Origin: Rhizophagus clarus
Lineage: Eukaryota > Glomeromycota > Glomeromycetes > Glomerales > Glomeraceae
Direction of reading: 5' to 3'
Assembly: GCA_015698045.1 (NCBI GenBank)
Contig: BLAL01000334.1
Span: forward strand, 372,001 to 436,000
Length of the DNA: 64,000 nt
Every line of letters begins with the position of its first letter. Positions within the stretch are counted from its first letter, which is position 1. Positions 49,586 through 63,132 of this stretch are shown here, piece after piece. Under the pieces are notes generated by a model, which was not told where the DNA came from, did no database searches, and saw nothing but the letters and a program-made list of their open reading frames with translations. The position numbers were made by a program, and so were the translations under genes.

Positions 49586-50543
49586 ATGGGTAATGAATCT
49601 TATCTTACTAGTGGAGGCCTAACATATGCAATACTTAGCACAATTTCTCTCTTCCTTATGATAATTCTTTCCATTATATACGGACGACTCGATTATAACC
49701 GCATATTTGTCTATTTTTGTATATCTATGGTTACTCTCTATATACCTCACGTTCTTGGTGCATGGATTTATGGTGCCAATTTGCGACAGACATCACAGGC
49801 AATTTGCTGGATTCAAGCATTATGGATCAATGCGTCAGGAATTGCCGCAGGTTTCACGGTATTAATATTTTCTTTTGGGATTTATAGAAGTATAGTCCTC
49901 CACAAAACTGAAGGTGAATGGTTACGACGAAAATATTATATAGTTACTGGTCGGTATCGTTCTTCCAGCTTTAATTGCTGAAAAACCAAATGGAATTTTA
50001 CCTGGTCCATACTTTTGCGTTCTTTATAAGCCAGAAATAGCAATAGCTTTTGTTAGGTAAAAAAATTTTATATCGATTTGGTTTATCTAATTAAAGCAAT
50101 AATTATAAATATGATATATATTTTTTTGATTTCGAAGCATTCAAGGTTGGAACACTTTAACAAGTCTTTTTGGAATTTATTTTTCTATACAAACTGCTAT
50201 TGTGGTGGTAAAGTTTTTTTATATTCGAAAAGGAGTTGATAGACCAAAAACACCAACAACTATAACTCAAAATACTGTAGTTGAACTTACATCTAATTTT
50301 CATGATGATGAAAATGAAAACCCCTTTGCTTTTGCATCATTTTATGTGTGTATACGTTTAGTATCATTCGGAGTTTTATATTGTGCTGTAACTATTTTAG
50401 TTTATGGAAGAAATCTAATTCTAAGCGTCCAAAAAGCTCCTTACAATTTTAACCACCCTTTCATGGAATATATAATTGCATCATTGGGTATATTGTTATT
50501 CGTAGTTTTTGGGACATCGATGGAAGCAATTAGGGCATATTAG
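49586..50543 (+). pseudogene. seven-helix receptor-like gene with frameshift
   Basis: Hydrophobic helices fit a G-protein-coupled receptor, with some likeness to the cAMP-receptor/Git3 type in fungi: helix 1 near residues 12-32, helix 2 near 41-64, helix 3 near 72-105, then YYIVTG and, after a change of frame near 49955, IVLPALIAEKPNG as helix 4; an intron (50057-50137, GT-AG) leads into FGIYFSIQTAIVVVKFFY (helix 5) and two more helices ending in IIASLGILLFVVFG. No splice site explains the change of frame. The reading frame stops at TAG 50541-50543, but the same frame continues open with receptor-tail-like sequence to 50687 (CKWLKCCW, then GDWEIEKSKRED). Either the gene is dying or the assembly has errors. 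Ligand unknown. Confidence 0.55.
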
Positions 50544-50687
50544 AGATTTGCTAAAATTATGGTAAATTGTAAATGGCTAAAATGTTGTTGGTTAGGACGT
50601 GATGAAAGTTTTGGCGATTGGGAAATTGAAAAATCTAAAAGAGAAGACAAAAATTATAGAAAATCTTATTATTGTACTCTAATATGA

Positions 50688-50981
50688 CGTCATAGTTGTT
50701 CTATAAAGCAATAAATGACTTTTATAGTAATAATAAATCATTTAAATCACATGATAAAAAAACATTGACATAACACACAGTCAATAGTCTTTTTCGCTTC
50801 GAATGTCATGATATAAAGTAAACAAAGAAGGCCGACACTATTTGATATAAATGAGAAGGAAACTGTGTTTCAACTCTGATGTCATTCATTTCTAAATCAA
50901 GTGTTCCATCAATAGGAAACTGAAATCTATCTAGCAATTATTTATTCGCGCAAAATTTATAATAAATCACAAGCAGAAATA
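50688..50981. promoter_or_regulatory. intergenic region upstream of the cohesin loader
   Basis: A 294-bp spacer. It includes the 3' end of the receptor-like gene and the 5' region of the cohesin-loader gene. I see no clear TATA box or repeat. Confidence 0.35.
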
Positions 50982-53900
50982 ATGAATGGTCCTCGCAGTA
51001 CAAATGGAAAACAGCGTAGTGGCGAAGGAGGGGCTGGAACAGGTTATATACCAGTTCCAGACGACGTCCGATCGTCATTACAATATTCGGCATTAGCTTC
51101 ATTTACTCCAGCGTCAGCAGGTTTTTTTTTTATTATTTAGTTTATTTGTTTGGATCAGTTTGTAGTTTAAGGTACCTCAAAATAACTCTGGGGGCTGTTT
51201 AGGTTATTGGACTAAAAACTATAATTAATTATTCTTTTAATCCTGTCGAAAAGTTATGAGCGATATACCTCCAATATCTATTGCATTCGGAGATTATATC
51301 ACTTGTAATCCGACAGATCCAGAATACGCACGTATTGCCAACCTTTTGGATAATCAATCAGCGTCCCAAATTCCTGACTTCTCTCTACAACAACAGTTAC
51401 ATGCTGTTCGTGGATTGTTAAATCAGGTTGATGTGAGCTATGTGTAAGTATTCTGTTGTTTCGATCTTATTTTATACATCAAAGTGTAGATCTTCGTTTT
51501 AGCCTAGTTTCTTAATGTATATTATATTATTAATTTACATCAATTGAAAAAAAAGTTATAAATCAAATATCGAAAATATGATTATGATTTAATGAATTTA
51601 TTGATTTTGTATTGAATTAGCCGATTTAAGAGCCCATCGGTAACATTTCCACGACCTTCTTTCGACTATGCAATCAATCCTCAGTCTTCAATCCCACAGA
51701 AACGTCCATTCACACATGCTATGGAAATGATCCCTCAGAATACTACCAGTAGTAATATAATCTCTCAACATCAGGATTATAATCGTGACATTTATCAAGT
51801 ATCTGGCATGAGTTCTCGATCATCTCAAAGTTTTCATACTAATACACCAGAAGTTATCATGAATAGTGCTGTGCCTCAACAAATTGGTTATAATCAAAGT
51901 GCTTACGAAGAATGTATTTTGCCTACACCGAATATACCACGAGATATCAATCATGTCAATCAGAGAGAACGACAGAGCACTTATAGTAACGACAGTATTT
52001 ATGGGAACTCTATGTATAATTCATCAGATAATCAAGAAATTCGAACGCCGTCTTCATTAGTTTTCATAGAAACTCCGGCACATTCAAATAGAGATTATCA
52101 TCTTAATGTTTATTCAGAAGCAAGTATGATTCCACGATCATATGATATACGTTCTAATTCTCCACATGTTGTTATAGAAAATACATCCCTTTCAAAATCT
52201 TGCATTCAGGCAAATTATCAAGATTCTAAAGTGTCATCTGCTTCATCACAAGAAATAGAAATGAAACATTTAACCCCCCAAGTCGTCATTAGCCCAGAAG
52301 CATCCCTCGTAAATAATTTTTATGAAAATCAATACGAAGATTCTAATAATCTCTCAATAACAAAACGACAAAGTATTCGTGCAACGTCTCCTAAAGTAGT
52401 TATAGAAATTCCTCCAAGGGATAAATTGGAAGAATATCATTCGCCTCAAAAATCAGAATTCGATTGGAGTCTTAGTCCGCATCAAACTCACAAAAAACCA
52501 AGTCAAGAATACAAAAAACATAAGGATAAAGATAAGGATGAAGAACGAAATGGAGAAAGTAAGCCATTGTTCTTAATTTGTGTGTAATTATAGAATTAAT
52601 ATTCTATTGCAAATCTTATTTATCATGAACCATTTAATAGGTGTATTGATCAACTTGATCAATTATATGAGTATGATTTTTGAAGCTGAGGATTCCGTCA
52701 GCATAGATCAAAATGCAAATTCACCGAATTCAACATCATTATTTGTTCCAGCAAGTATGTGTTCGGGTGAACCTCTACTTACCACTAATGTAATTCAGCA
52801 GCTCATAAAACTTGTTAGCAAAGTAAGCCGTTACAAACGTATGGAGGATGTTGAAGTGGAGGATTTAGCGCGTCTCTTGAAAATATTGGATCGTTCTGTG
52901 CGTGAGGTCGAAAATTTTCAAGTATTACCTAAATCAGCATCTAAAAGCCGAAATAAAGTAAATCAAAAAAACTCAGATTATAGTTTTGATAAAGGTGATA
53001 CTTATGACGATGATTATAAAATGGATGAAGACTCAAGGACAGAACAAATTGAAGAAAAGCTTGAAAAAATAATGAATGGAATTGATGCCGCAATAGCTGC
53101 ATTTACTATAATGACGGGTGGTAAATTAAGTAAACAGGTATTAGGCACATTTTATATTTTGCATGCTTCATCGATTACTAAATAATAATATAATTAATTA
53201 ACAATCGTCGATTATAGCTTTACCCTGAAGACCTAATTACTTCAAGTTTAAATCTTGTTAAAAATCAACTTGGTGAAATTATATATCGTTTTTTAGAATT
53301 AAACACGTCCAAAGAGGAATTGAATAGTATGTTTTTTTTTTTTGATTTTTTGGGGGGGGGGGAATTTTTGATAGTCAGTTAATTTATTGCTATTCTTGTG
53401 ACAGATGAAGCCGATTCTTTATTGCTCGAGATTTTTGACAAATATCCTTTATGAATTTTATTTTTATTGGATTATTGTGAGTTTAATTTTTATTCCTTAA
53501 TAGTCCATTTTTCTTTTACTTCGCGTCTCAAGCGTAAAATATCGGGATTGCTTCCAATTATGACTACTTATTTAAGAAAGTTGTATGACTTAATGCAACA
53601 AGAAGAGCTATCAGATAGCATTGTAATTACTGTAAGTTTTATTGCTATCGGACCATTTTTTATTGATTCTGCTAGCGGCGGTAGCAATAATTTTTTTGGA
53701 AACAATGTTGAATCTATGAAATTGGTCGCACTTGGATTGTTGCGATTGGTACGACATGATTTATTTAATATCGCGAATTTTATTTTTATATTGGACAAAA
53801 CTTAATAAAGTTAATAATTAAACCAGGTTTTCACAAATCATCAAAAACAACGTACGTGGATTTTAGAGGAAATTCTCACTTCTCTGATTAAGTTACCAAC

Positions 53901-56900
53901 GGCAAAACGTAATTTACGGCAATATAGGTAATCAATATGGATTGATAAAATCTTTCCACGTTGTTTATTATAGCTGATAAAATCGTTGATTACAGGTTAC
54001 CAGATGGTAAATCAATACAGATGGTTTCAGCACTTATTTTACAACTCATTCAAAGTTGTACGACGGGTACAAATCAATATGGCTCCAAGGAAGTTGATGG
54101 CCAATGCAGAGATGAAATTTTTGGAATTACTATCATTGAAGATGTCAACAATTTAAAAAAGGTCTATCCCCAAACCACCTTGTTTTCTAATCATTTTAAT
54201 TATTAAATTTATTTTGAAAAATTTAATTAAATTAGTGTGGAAGTGCTTGGAAAACAGGTATAGATGCTGCTAGTGCGAATGCTGGCTATGTTTTTAAATT
54301 CTTGCTGGCAAGGTATTTTTCATGTTTTAGTAAGTTAGTCATTTTTTTACAATTCTACACGTCATTTAACAATTTCTTATATTGATTAAGATGCACAAAG
54401 TCTATTAAAAACTCTAATGAGTCAGAATATCGTGTATTGTTGGATAACTTTATGGAAGATGTAATCACTGTTCTAAATTTTCCGGAATGGCCTGCCGCAG
54501 AAATGATAGTTCACATTTTTAGTAAAATTATGGTAATTTTTATAGAAGTTGTTATTGTTTCATTAATATATCAATTAATATTCACTCGACAAAACTTAGG
54601 TTGGCTATATTAACGATAAGAAGGCAGACACATACACAAAGTCCATGGCTATTGACTATTTAGGTACAATTGCTGGACGCATAAAGAAATATGCTAATAA
54701 CATCCTAGTTACTGGGGAGAGCACATTAGAAGATAATTGGGAAAATAAAGAAGTTCGTCATTGGATAGATATGGCCAAAGATATTCCGAAGGGAGAGGTG
54801 CGATTAAACGATTTAATTTTTATTTTAATGGTCAAATTTTATTAACCATAGCGATTCATTTTTATTTACAGATTACGAGTATAACGAATGTGCAATCAGT
54901 GAACAATCTTTGGGAATGTCAAAAGGTTGTGTTAAAATTTTTAGAATTTGGCGCATTAGAAGATCCTGGAGTACAGGTATGATGATAATGTAAGAATGGT
55001 AAATTATGTAATAGATCTTATTTGATTGTATGTTTGATATATTTTAGTGTGCTCGACAATTTTATTTGGCGGAGTGGGGATATTCTTTTGTCAACACGCT
55101 ACTTTCGATTTCTGAAAATTTATCGAGTGAAGACCGTGAAGAAAAAGCCACGATTCATGAAATGAAGAAATTGTTAGATAAAATAATTGCCGAATATTGG
55201 CAAATGTCCTTAGAAGATAATATCGACCAAAATTTGAAACAAAGGTAGAACCAATTGTACCTTCCTTAGTACCATAGGTTTAGTTGTTTAATTTTTTTTT
55301 TTAACTCCCAAATAGATCATTGGGTATCGAGCGTTCTGACATTAGTCTTGTTACCGAACTTCTTGCGACAAGGCAAACTCTATATCAAAATTTTGATTCT
55401 ATCCTCTCGAGAATTTTGGTTTCACTTGATACAGGTGTTGTTGCTTTCCGAACCAAAGCATTGAGAGCCTTAGGTCAAGTAGTTATTAATGATCCGAACA
55501 TTTTGAGTCAAGTAAGATTCTATTCCTATTTCGATTAAATTAACCTCGATATGCTAATTAATATTGAATATAATTGCAAAGGTTAATGTTCGACAAACAA
55601 TTGCACAAAGACTTTCCGATAATTCTCCGGCCGTTCGCGACGCAGCTATTGATCTTGTTGGTCGATATCTCTCACAAAAACCCGATATTACTGAACAATA
55701 TTATAAAGTTATCAGTGAGCGAATTTTGGTAAATATAAATTAAATACTTGGTTTTTAAAAATATTATATTATACTGGAACATTTATATTCATTTAATATA
55801 TGTATATGTGTGTGTAGGATACTGGTCTCAATGTCCGAAAACGAGTTATAAAATTACTTCGTGATATATATCTTAAAAGTACGGATCAGAAAATGATGAT
55901 AGATATTGGTTGTAAAATTCTTATGCGTATAAATGACGACGATAATCATGTTAAGGTAGGTATCATTTAAGTATTATGAAAATTAGATATCATAGTAATT
56001 ATTGTTTAATTCTATTTTAAAGGACTTAGCTTTAAAAACAATCCAAGAATTATGGTTTGTACCATTCAAACATCAAAGAACTGTGAGCATTGATATGGAT
56101 GATCTTGATGACGATGATGGACAAAGTGAATTTACCAACATGTCTTCTGTCGGTAAGAAAGAAGTTTTAAGTAGAAGCTTGTTAATTGTTGGGGTTGCAG
56201 AGCGTCTTGGAGAAAGAAATGGCCATGTATTAGGAGGATTATTCAAAAAGGTTGGCTTTTAATATTTAATAATATAAACAGGATTAATGAGATTATCAAT
56301 AACTTTATATATAAAAAAAGATTCTAGAAAAGGATGGAAAACAGAAACGGGAAGTTTTAAATATATGCCAGTGTATGGTGGATTGTTTGTTCGAACATTT
56401 ATTGACATTGCAAGACTCCAATTCAAAGGTATTTATTACAATTTGTGAAAATCATGATTTTTTCTTTTTATGACCATATTTAAAATGTTATTAATATATA
56501 TGGACTTTTTTAAGACCGAAGTTGTAAGTTGCATTAGCACCATATGCCTCTTAAGTAATGCCTCTCCTTCGCTTGTTCGAAGACATGTTGTCACTCTACA
56601 ACCATATTTAAAAAGCGCTAGCTCGGTAAGTAATGAGATAATGATTTTATATAATAATAGAATTCCTTATTTAATTTAATTTCGATCATATAGTCCGATG
56701 ACCAAACTATCTTGTATTATGTTTTGATCATCTATCGAAGTGTTCTTCCACTTTTAAAACGACCAAATCCGAGCTTCTTAACTGAAGTAGAGCAAGCTCT
56801 TCTTGGCCTACTTACCAAAAGTCCACAAAAGGTATGATTAATATGTCGGAAATAGATTGGAATCATTTACGGAATATATAGTGAAACTTTATTAATAGCT

Positions 56901-59529
56901 TGTATTATTATTTTAGATTCTTCAAGAAGTTGTACCGTGTCTTTGTGTTATTGTTGACAAATTAACGCATAACTATATTCGTTTGACAAAGCTATTGAGA
57001 TCTTGTATAGGTAATATTTTATTAATTTATTATGTAATTACATGAATATTCTTTTATTCTTATTTTCCATTGATTTATTTATTTTGTATCTTCGAAGAAA
57101 AACTTAAAGTTGAGAAGAAACACTTGGATGCTGGTAAAGATATATCTTCGGCTCGAAATGTTATGGTTCTTCTTTTAATTATCGGTTTATTATGTAAGAA
57201 TTTTGATTTTGACAAAAAGAGATCGGAAAAACCAGGTTTGAATGGAATACTACAATTTTTTTTTTTTTTTTTTTTTTTTTGATTTAATATTTTATTTATT
57301 TTATTTTATTTTTCTTAGATGAAATGAAAGAATTAAATCTAATTGATAAGGTTCAAATAAATATTTAAATACCGCTTTTATAATTTTGTTTATAGACTTA
57401 TATTAAATACCGTTTATTGTGAAATTTAGGGACCTATAATAACTATTGTTTTCCAATTAGTTTTATATTTTTGCAAAGAAAGCTTATCAGAAACTGTTCA
57501 AAAAATGGCATTACAAAGTTTAGGTAAAATATTTAATTATTGATATATTTTACTTTCTTTTCTTACTGATTTATTCATTTTTCTATAGGGTTCATATATT
57601 TATCCTATCCAATAATAATGCTCAGACCGGAAAGTACGGATCTAATGGATCGTATATTGGATACTGGAGCTATGGATATGAAAATACAGCTAATGAAGGT
57701 GTTTTCTGATTTCTTGGTAGCAGAACAGCAAAAAATTAACTCTGATTTAGAAGATAAGAGTAAGTTTATTATAAAATTTACAAATTTATCAATTTATTTA
57801 GAATAAATATTTATCCATTATTCATAGAACAAAAAAAAAATAACCCTGTCGATCTAAAGGTTTTAATTGGAAATGCAGATGAATTTGCTGAGGCTGGGCA
57901 AGAATAAAAAATTCTTTTTATTTTGTTGAAAAACAATTGATTTGGAATAATAATCCCTTCTTTTAAATTTTATAGTGTAAGCAGTTCTTTAATGCAACGA
58001 TATCTTGATCGGATCCTCGAATGTACTTTTGATCCAACACAAAGTTTGAAAATAATTGCTTTAGATGTCTTAGGGAATATTATTCAGCAAGGCTTAGCAC
58101 ATCCTGTATTGGTATGTGAGTTTGTAATTATTATTGTTCATTTTATATTTTAACATCATTTTATTTATGTATTTCTAGTGTATCCCAACAATCGTTGCGA
58201 TAGAGACTAGTCCAGAACAGACTGTTCGCGACAAAGCATTTAAATTACATCAACATTTAAATGAAAAACATGCTTCACTTATACATTCGCGAAATGTAGA
58301 TTGTGTTAAAAAAGCGTACGCTTTTCAAAAGCAATTGGTTTGTGGAAATCCTATTGTTGGTATGTTATTTAAGAATCAACTAAAATTATATTATATGGAG
58401 TTTTTAATTTGATTCATTTTTATACGATAAGGGTATGCTGTTCGAAATGACGAGGGACATCCTGAAGCTTTACTTAATCCGATGTATTCATTATTGAAAG
58501 AAAAACGGCAACGTCGTAATGATTTCTTAATATCAATTGTCAGAACATTCGATTTTGATTTAATACGATGTGATGAATCAACGGTATGAAGATATTTGTT
58601 TTAATGAAATATTCATGTATTTCTATTAAATTATCCTTTGCTGTGCAGGTTGATGTCGGTTTTTGTAAATTTGTTGCAGAAAATCTGGCTACTATTGATT
58701 ATAAGTCTTTGGAAGAAGTCCTTCATGTTATTTATTGTATCAACCGTGTCTTGTCAGTTGTTGCTATAAGTGCTCTGCATTCTATTCAAAACAATGCAAA
58801 CATACTCAATATTGACATGGATATAGTTAATCAGAATAAAACTCCACGGGAACAGGCCTCTGACAATATTAAAACATTTGATGAAAACAATTCTTCGCAT
58901 CAACCTAGCGTTGCTATACTTAACGGAAGTTTCATGAATGTGAGCGAAATTACAAACAATGACATTAAATTAAATTCAATGTTAATTGAGGGTGTTCAAA
59001 AGCCTGAACTCTTAGAAAATATGAAAAATATAGAGAAAAAGGAGACGCAAGAAGATAGTCAAGAACAAGAATTGAAGAATAAAGACAAAGGTATGTTTGA
59101 TAATTAAAAACAATTAAATGATTAATGAATATATAAAGTTTTACTTCACTGTAATTATTTTTTTTTTTTTTCTTTTTTTGTAGAAACTATTTTGCCATTA
59201 CCTTATGCTGCAAAGGTTTCCATTTGTATGACTATTCTAATGTATTTAAAGGAACATCTGAAAAAGGCATATGCACTTAGCGAAGCGTAAGTTAAATCTA
59301 TCAAGAAAATTTATTATTATAAACATTTTATTGATTTTATTTTTTTATTTATTTTATTTTAGCAAATGTCAGAACTTTAATCCAGCCCAAAGTGGATCCA
59401 ATAAAGATAAACCAGCTCTACGTCATCAAAATGCTCCGCCAGTAATTACGTGGGATGGTCTTTCATTTATAGATAAGCCTTTGTTAACGGACGATGATAT
59501 AAAACAACAATGCGAATTAGTATGCTTTC

Positions 59530-59563
<34 letters not shown>

Positions 59564-59971
59564 TGAAAAATTTCTTATAATTATGGGTTTTCTTTTCAGT
59601 TCAGAAAGCTTATTGCTGAGGATGGTACACAGAAAGAAGAATTTGCCGATACAGAGATGGAGGGAGATTTAAGTAGTAAACAACCAAATAGTTATGCTAG
59701 TATGGATCGCATGGATCTCGATATAACGGCTATGTCTATATTTGATGAGACAACACAGACGACAGTAAAACCATCAGGAGGTACATCTTCAAGAAAAGGA
59801 ATTGTACGTAAATTAGGTTCAAAATCAAAAAATGCATCATCACCAAGGGCATCAGGAAATAAAAAAAGAAATACACCTAATAATGACACCCTATCCAAAA
59901 AATCTAAAAAGAAACGAAAATCAATTATAGATAATGTGACTGATGAAGAGGATAGTGATTTTCAATTGTAG
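50982..59971 (+). CDS. cohesin loader subunit (Scc2/Mis4/NIPBL)
   Basis: Loads cohesin onto chromosomes with its Scc4/Mau2 partner and stimulates loop extrusion. I place about 33 exons, from 50982-51120 and 51254-51443 to 59363-59519 and 59600-59971, giving near 2,099 residues, a usual length. The N-terminal 430 residues are disordered (Mau2-binding region in the family). From exon 4 the HEAT-repeat solenoid begins (VEDLARLLKILDRSVREVEN; TIMTGGKLSKQLYPED). AVRDAAIDLVGRYL, KRVIKLLRDIYL and KRQRRNDFLISIVRTFDFDL are family-typical HEAT segments, and the tail is basic (KKSKKKRKS). Exon 5 (to 53326) joins 53504, which avoids an in-frame TGA at 53452. The intron after 57897 uses GC-AG. Exon phases all agree. 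Confidence 0.85.
57898..57975 (+). other. GC-AG intron in the cohesin-loader gene
   Basis: The exon ends GCTGG and the intron starts GCAAGA and ends TATAG. This is the only junction that keeps the frame (A-G-V-S-S-S) and avoids the TAA seven bases further on. Confidence 0.65.
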
Positions 59972-60687
59972 TAAATCGGAACTTTAATAATAATACAACT
60001 ATTTTTTACATTGATAGTTATTTTTTTAATAGCGTATTTGGGAAATCTGGATGTATATTACGATCAATTGCTAGCTATTCTTTTCTTTTCTTTTTTTTGT
60101 AATATAGAACTTAATTTTCGCTTTAATAATCATTTTGGATTCTTCCTTTATTTTGTAAAATATTATAATTACTCAATCATATTTGAAAATAGTTTAGCAT
60201 TTAAATTTATTTTTAATTATATAATTAACAACTTTTTATCTTTTTTTTTTTTCCTTATATAAAGGAAGAATTTTATATTAAAATATTTTATTCATTAAGA
60301 CAATATAATCGATAGTCCAAACAAAAAAAGCAGCGATTATGAAATTACAAATATAATATAATTATTTATACATTATATTTATTATCGCTAAAATAAAAAT
60401 ATTTTATTAGACTTACTAATACGCGAAAGATAATTATAAAACTGCAATACTATATAAAATTGAATTATCTTTGATAATGGACTAATGAGAAAATCATTTT
60501 AAGTAAATTAAAGACGGTTAAAATTGTACCATGGATTAATGTCAGAACACAGAGTGTAACAACTACAGTGATAAAAAAAGTATTGAAATCAATTGTTTTT
60601 TGTGTAATAAACCTCATTGTTAACTTTTTGAAGAATGAAAAACAAAGAAAATTCGCATTTGATATTAGATATAAAGATTAAAATAAT
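59972..60687. other. convergent intergenic region, AT-rich
   Basis: Lies between two convergent genes (3' ends at 59971 and 60688). Poly-T and AT runs, no supported gene. Confidence 0.5.
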
Positions 60688-61760
60688 TTATTTAACTAAT
60701 TGCAATTCATTTATCATCATATATCTGGAAAACAAAATATATAAATGACGAAACCAAACTAATTGAGATTGATGTGATGTCATAGCTCTTCTTGCTAGTA
60801 TAAAATTGTTAAAAGAGGAAATAAAAATTAAATGATTTAAATGGTTTTGATTTTTAAATTGATATGTTAAAGGAAGATCAAGTATTGATATATATTTTCT
60901 TAATATGGGAACCGTCGTTAATTTGTATAAAATAACATTATTAGAAGTGGTAACGGATTGAATAAAATGTCTAAATAAAATAAAAATAAGTTAGTAAAAT
61001 CTCTTTATAACGTAATTTAAATAAGTATATATTTACTTTGCACCGTTGAAAGCAGCTATATGATTTGGATGTGAAGAAACTCCTTTTTCATCAAAAGTTA
61101 TAATCTATAAATTATTCAAAATTTGATATTTTAGAAGATTTGGTTTACTACAAGTATTTATGTACTTACAATGTCAATTTTATGTTTTGTAACATAATCA
61201 TTTATTATATCGGATATTAAAATAGGATTCCAATTATTCTTTGGACCATCTTGTAAAGATCTTAAAAAAAAAAAAATAAAAAAAAAAATAAATGAAACAA
61301 AATAAATTGATAAAGCAATAAATTTTTAGTTTCAAACTTTGAAACTTACGGATGATCTATAATATTAATATTTTCAATATCAATTCCAAGTATCATACAA
61401 CTACTTTTAAGTTCATTCCTTCGTATCTCACCCAGTCCCGATTCATTTCCTATATGAAAAGAATAATTGATAAAAAAACAAAAAAAAAAAGATAACTTTT
61501 GATTTATATATAATAACTTAATAATATTATTAAGTACCTATCGATAAGCATAACAAATGAATTTGAGTATTTTGATCTTGTAAAAAAAGCAAAGTGGGAC
61601 CAAAAAACATACATTCATCATCAGGATGAGATATAATTAGTAATATTTTTCTTTCATTCAATTGAATTTTAATATTATAGTTATTATTAATCATTATATA
61701 ATATATTATTATCGTATTTGTTACAAGAAACATTAAAGAATATATTACGAAAGAAAACAT
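60688..61760 (-). CDS. GlcNAc-PI de-N-acetylase (PIG-L/Gpi12-like)
   Basis: Removes the acetyl group from N-acetylglucosaminyl-phosphatidylinositol, the second step of GPI-anchor synthesis, at the ER. Five exons on the minus strand: 61760-61538, 61449-61350, 61260-61170, 61104-61037, 60970-60688; 254 residues, a usual length. An N-terminal membrane helix (FVIYSLMFLVTNTIIIYYIM) fits ER anchoring. The metal site has ISHPDDECMFFGP (HPDDE) in exon 1, and the second conserved motif FDEKGVSSHPNHIA in exon 4 supplies the H-x2-N-H residues. LGEIRRNEL in exon 2 matches the family's R(R/K)xEL block. All phases agree. Divergent from the BTB gene with 193 bp between ATGs. Confidence 0.9.
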
Positions 61761-61953
61761 TTTTCAATGTTTATGGAAAACTTAACAGGACAATTACACA
61801 GTTTGCGCATGGTTTTGTCGATTGCAGATGTATAGTATCTGTACCACGGTTCTAAATATGATGACGTAATTTCATAATGTTTAAAAGTATTAAGTATACG
61901 AACTTTTTTTTTTATGAGATTTTTCGATTTGAATTTTTCAATTTTTCAAAAAT
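61761..61953. promoter_or_regulatory. 193-bp divergent promoter region (PIG-L / BTB)
   Basis: The only space between two divergent ATGs. It holds a less AT-rich island (61790-61850 with GTACCACGG and GTTTTGTCGATTGC) between AT-rich flanks. No TATA box stands out. Confidence 0.5.
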
Positions 61954-62703
61954 ATGGAGATAAGCCCAAATTTAAAACAGCTTTTCAATGATCATTATAC
62001 ATATGATGTAGTATTGCGCATAGATGGAAAGATTTATTTTGCACACAGAGTTATATTAAAATATCAATCAGGATATTTTTTGGAATATTTCGATAAGAGT
62101 GAAAATAATGATAAAATGAAAAATGGAAACTATTACATAGATTGTTCTTGTTTGATCAATAGTCGAAAGGTGATAAAAAATTGGTATGATATTATTGATA
62201 AAGAAGAGTATAAAGACAAAAAAGATAAAATTGAATTTTATTATGATTATGAAATTTTTGGTAAATTTTTATCATACTTGTAAGTAAATTCGTATAATTT
62301 CTTTAATTATAAAAGAAATCATGGTCAAATAAAAATTAATTTTTATTATAGCTACGGTTGGCCGGTTTATGTAAGAACAAATGAACAATTATTCACAATT
62401 GCATATTTAGCAAAGAAATTCAAAGTAACTGGATTAACAAAGATGATGGACGGTTTATTAAAATATTTACCAACAACTTGGCAACAAAATGATATTGAAA
62501 ATTGGAAAGTTACTTTAGATATTTGTAAATGGCTTGAACTTGATCAAACTCAATTAGAGATTACGAATTATTTAAGAAAAAATGAAGTAGGATTAAATAA
62601 TATAAACAATGATATATTTGGTCAGAAGAAAAGAAAAAGGGAAGAAGATGATATGATAGAAAAATTAAGTGATTTTTCTTCAAGTGAAGATTCTGATTCT
62701 TAA
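61954..62703 (+). CDS. BTB/POZ-domain protein
   Basis: A likely substrate adaptor of a Cul3 ubiquitin ligase or a nuclear BTB protein. Two exons, 61954-62279 and 62352-62703; 225 residues. The BTB fold begins at about residue 15 with YTYDVVLRIDGKIYFAHRVI (the D-V-x-L/V ... H-x2-(V/I)-L core) and continues with SGYFLEYF; FLSYLYGWPVYVRT spans the splice junction and matches the BTB region between helices 4 and 5. The C-terminus has a basic stretch KKRKREE and an acidic Ser-rich tail, possibly a nuclear localisation signal plus phosphorylation cluster. No kelch, MATH or zinc finger is present in the ORF. Confidence 0.75.
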
Positions 62704-63132
62704 ATAGTGATACTTTTTTTTTTAAAATAACATGAAAAATTTTATTTGTGATTTGCTGTATAACTTTATCGCTAATAAACTTATTTCTTAAATTGGGATC
62801 ATTGCTAAGGTTATAAACTACCGAGTTTTCTTTTATACACAACAAACTTCATTTTCACTATTCAATTTTTTTTTTTTTTTTTATTACAATTTACAAAGAA
62901 AATCAAATGCTAAATTTATTAACAAACAAACAATTGAAATCTTGGAATTTTAAATCATTACATATTTTACAAAGAAAAATAATAAAGAAATCTAAAATAT
63001 ATATATCAAAGGAAAAAATATATTTATAGAATAAAGATATATATACAAAATAAAACAAAAACTAGGGCAAATATTATTTACAAAATTTAAGGACCAAAGG
63101 AAATTATTTACATTCTGAAAAATTGTTATACT
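62704..63132. other. intergenic, AT-rich
   Basis: 3' regions of two convergent genes. No gene supported. Confidence 0.5.
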
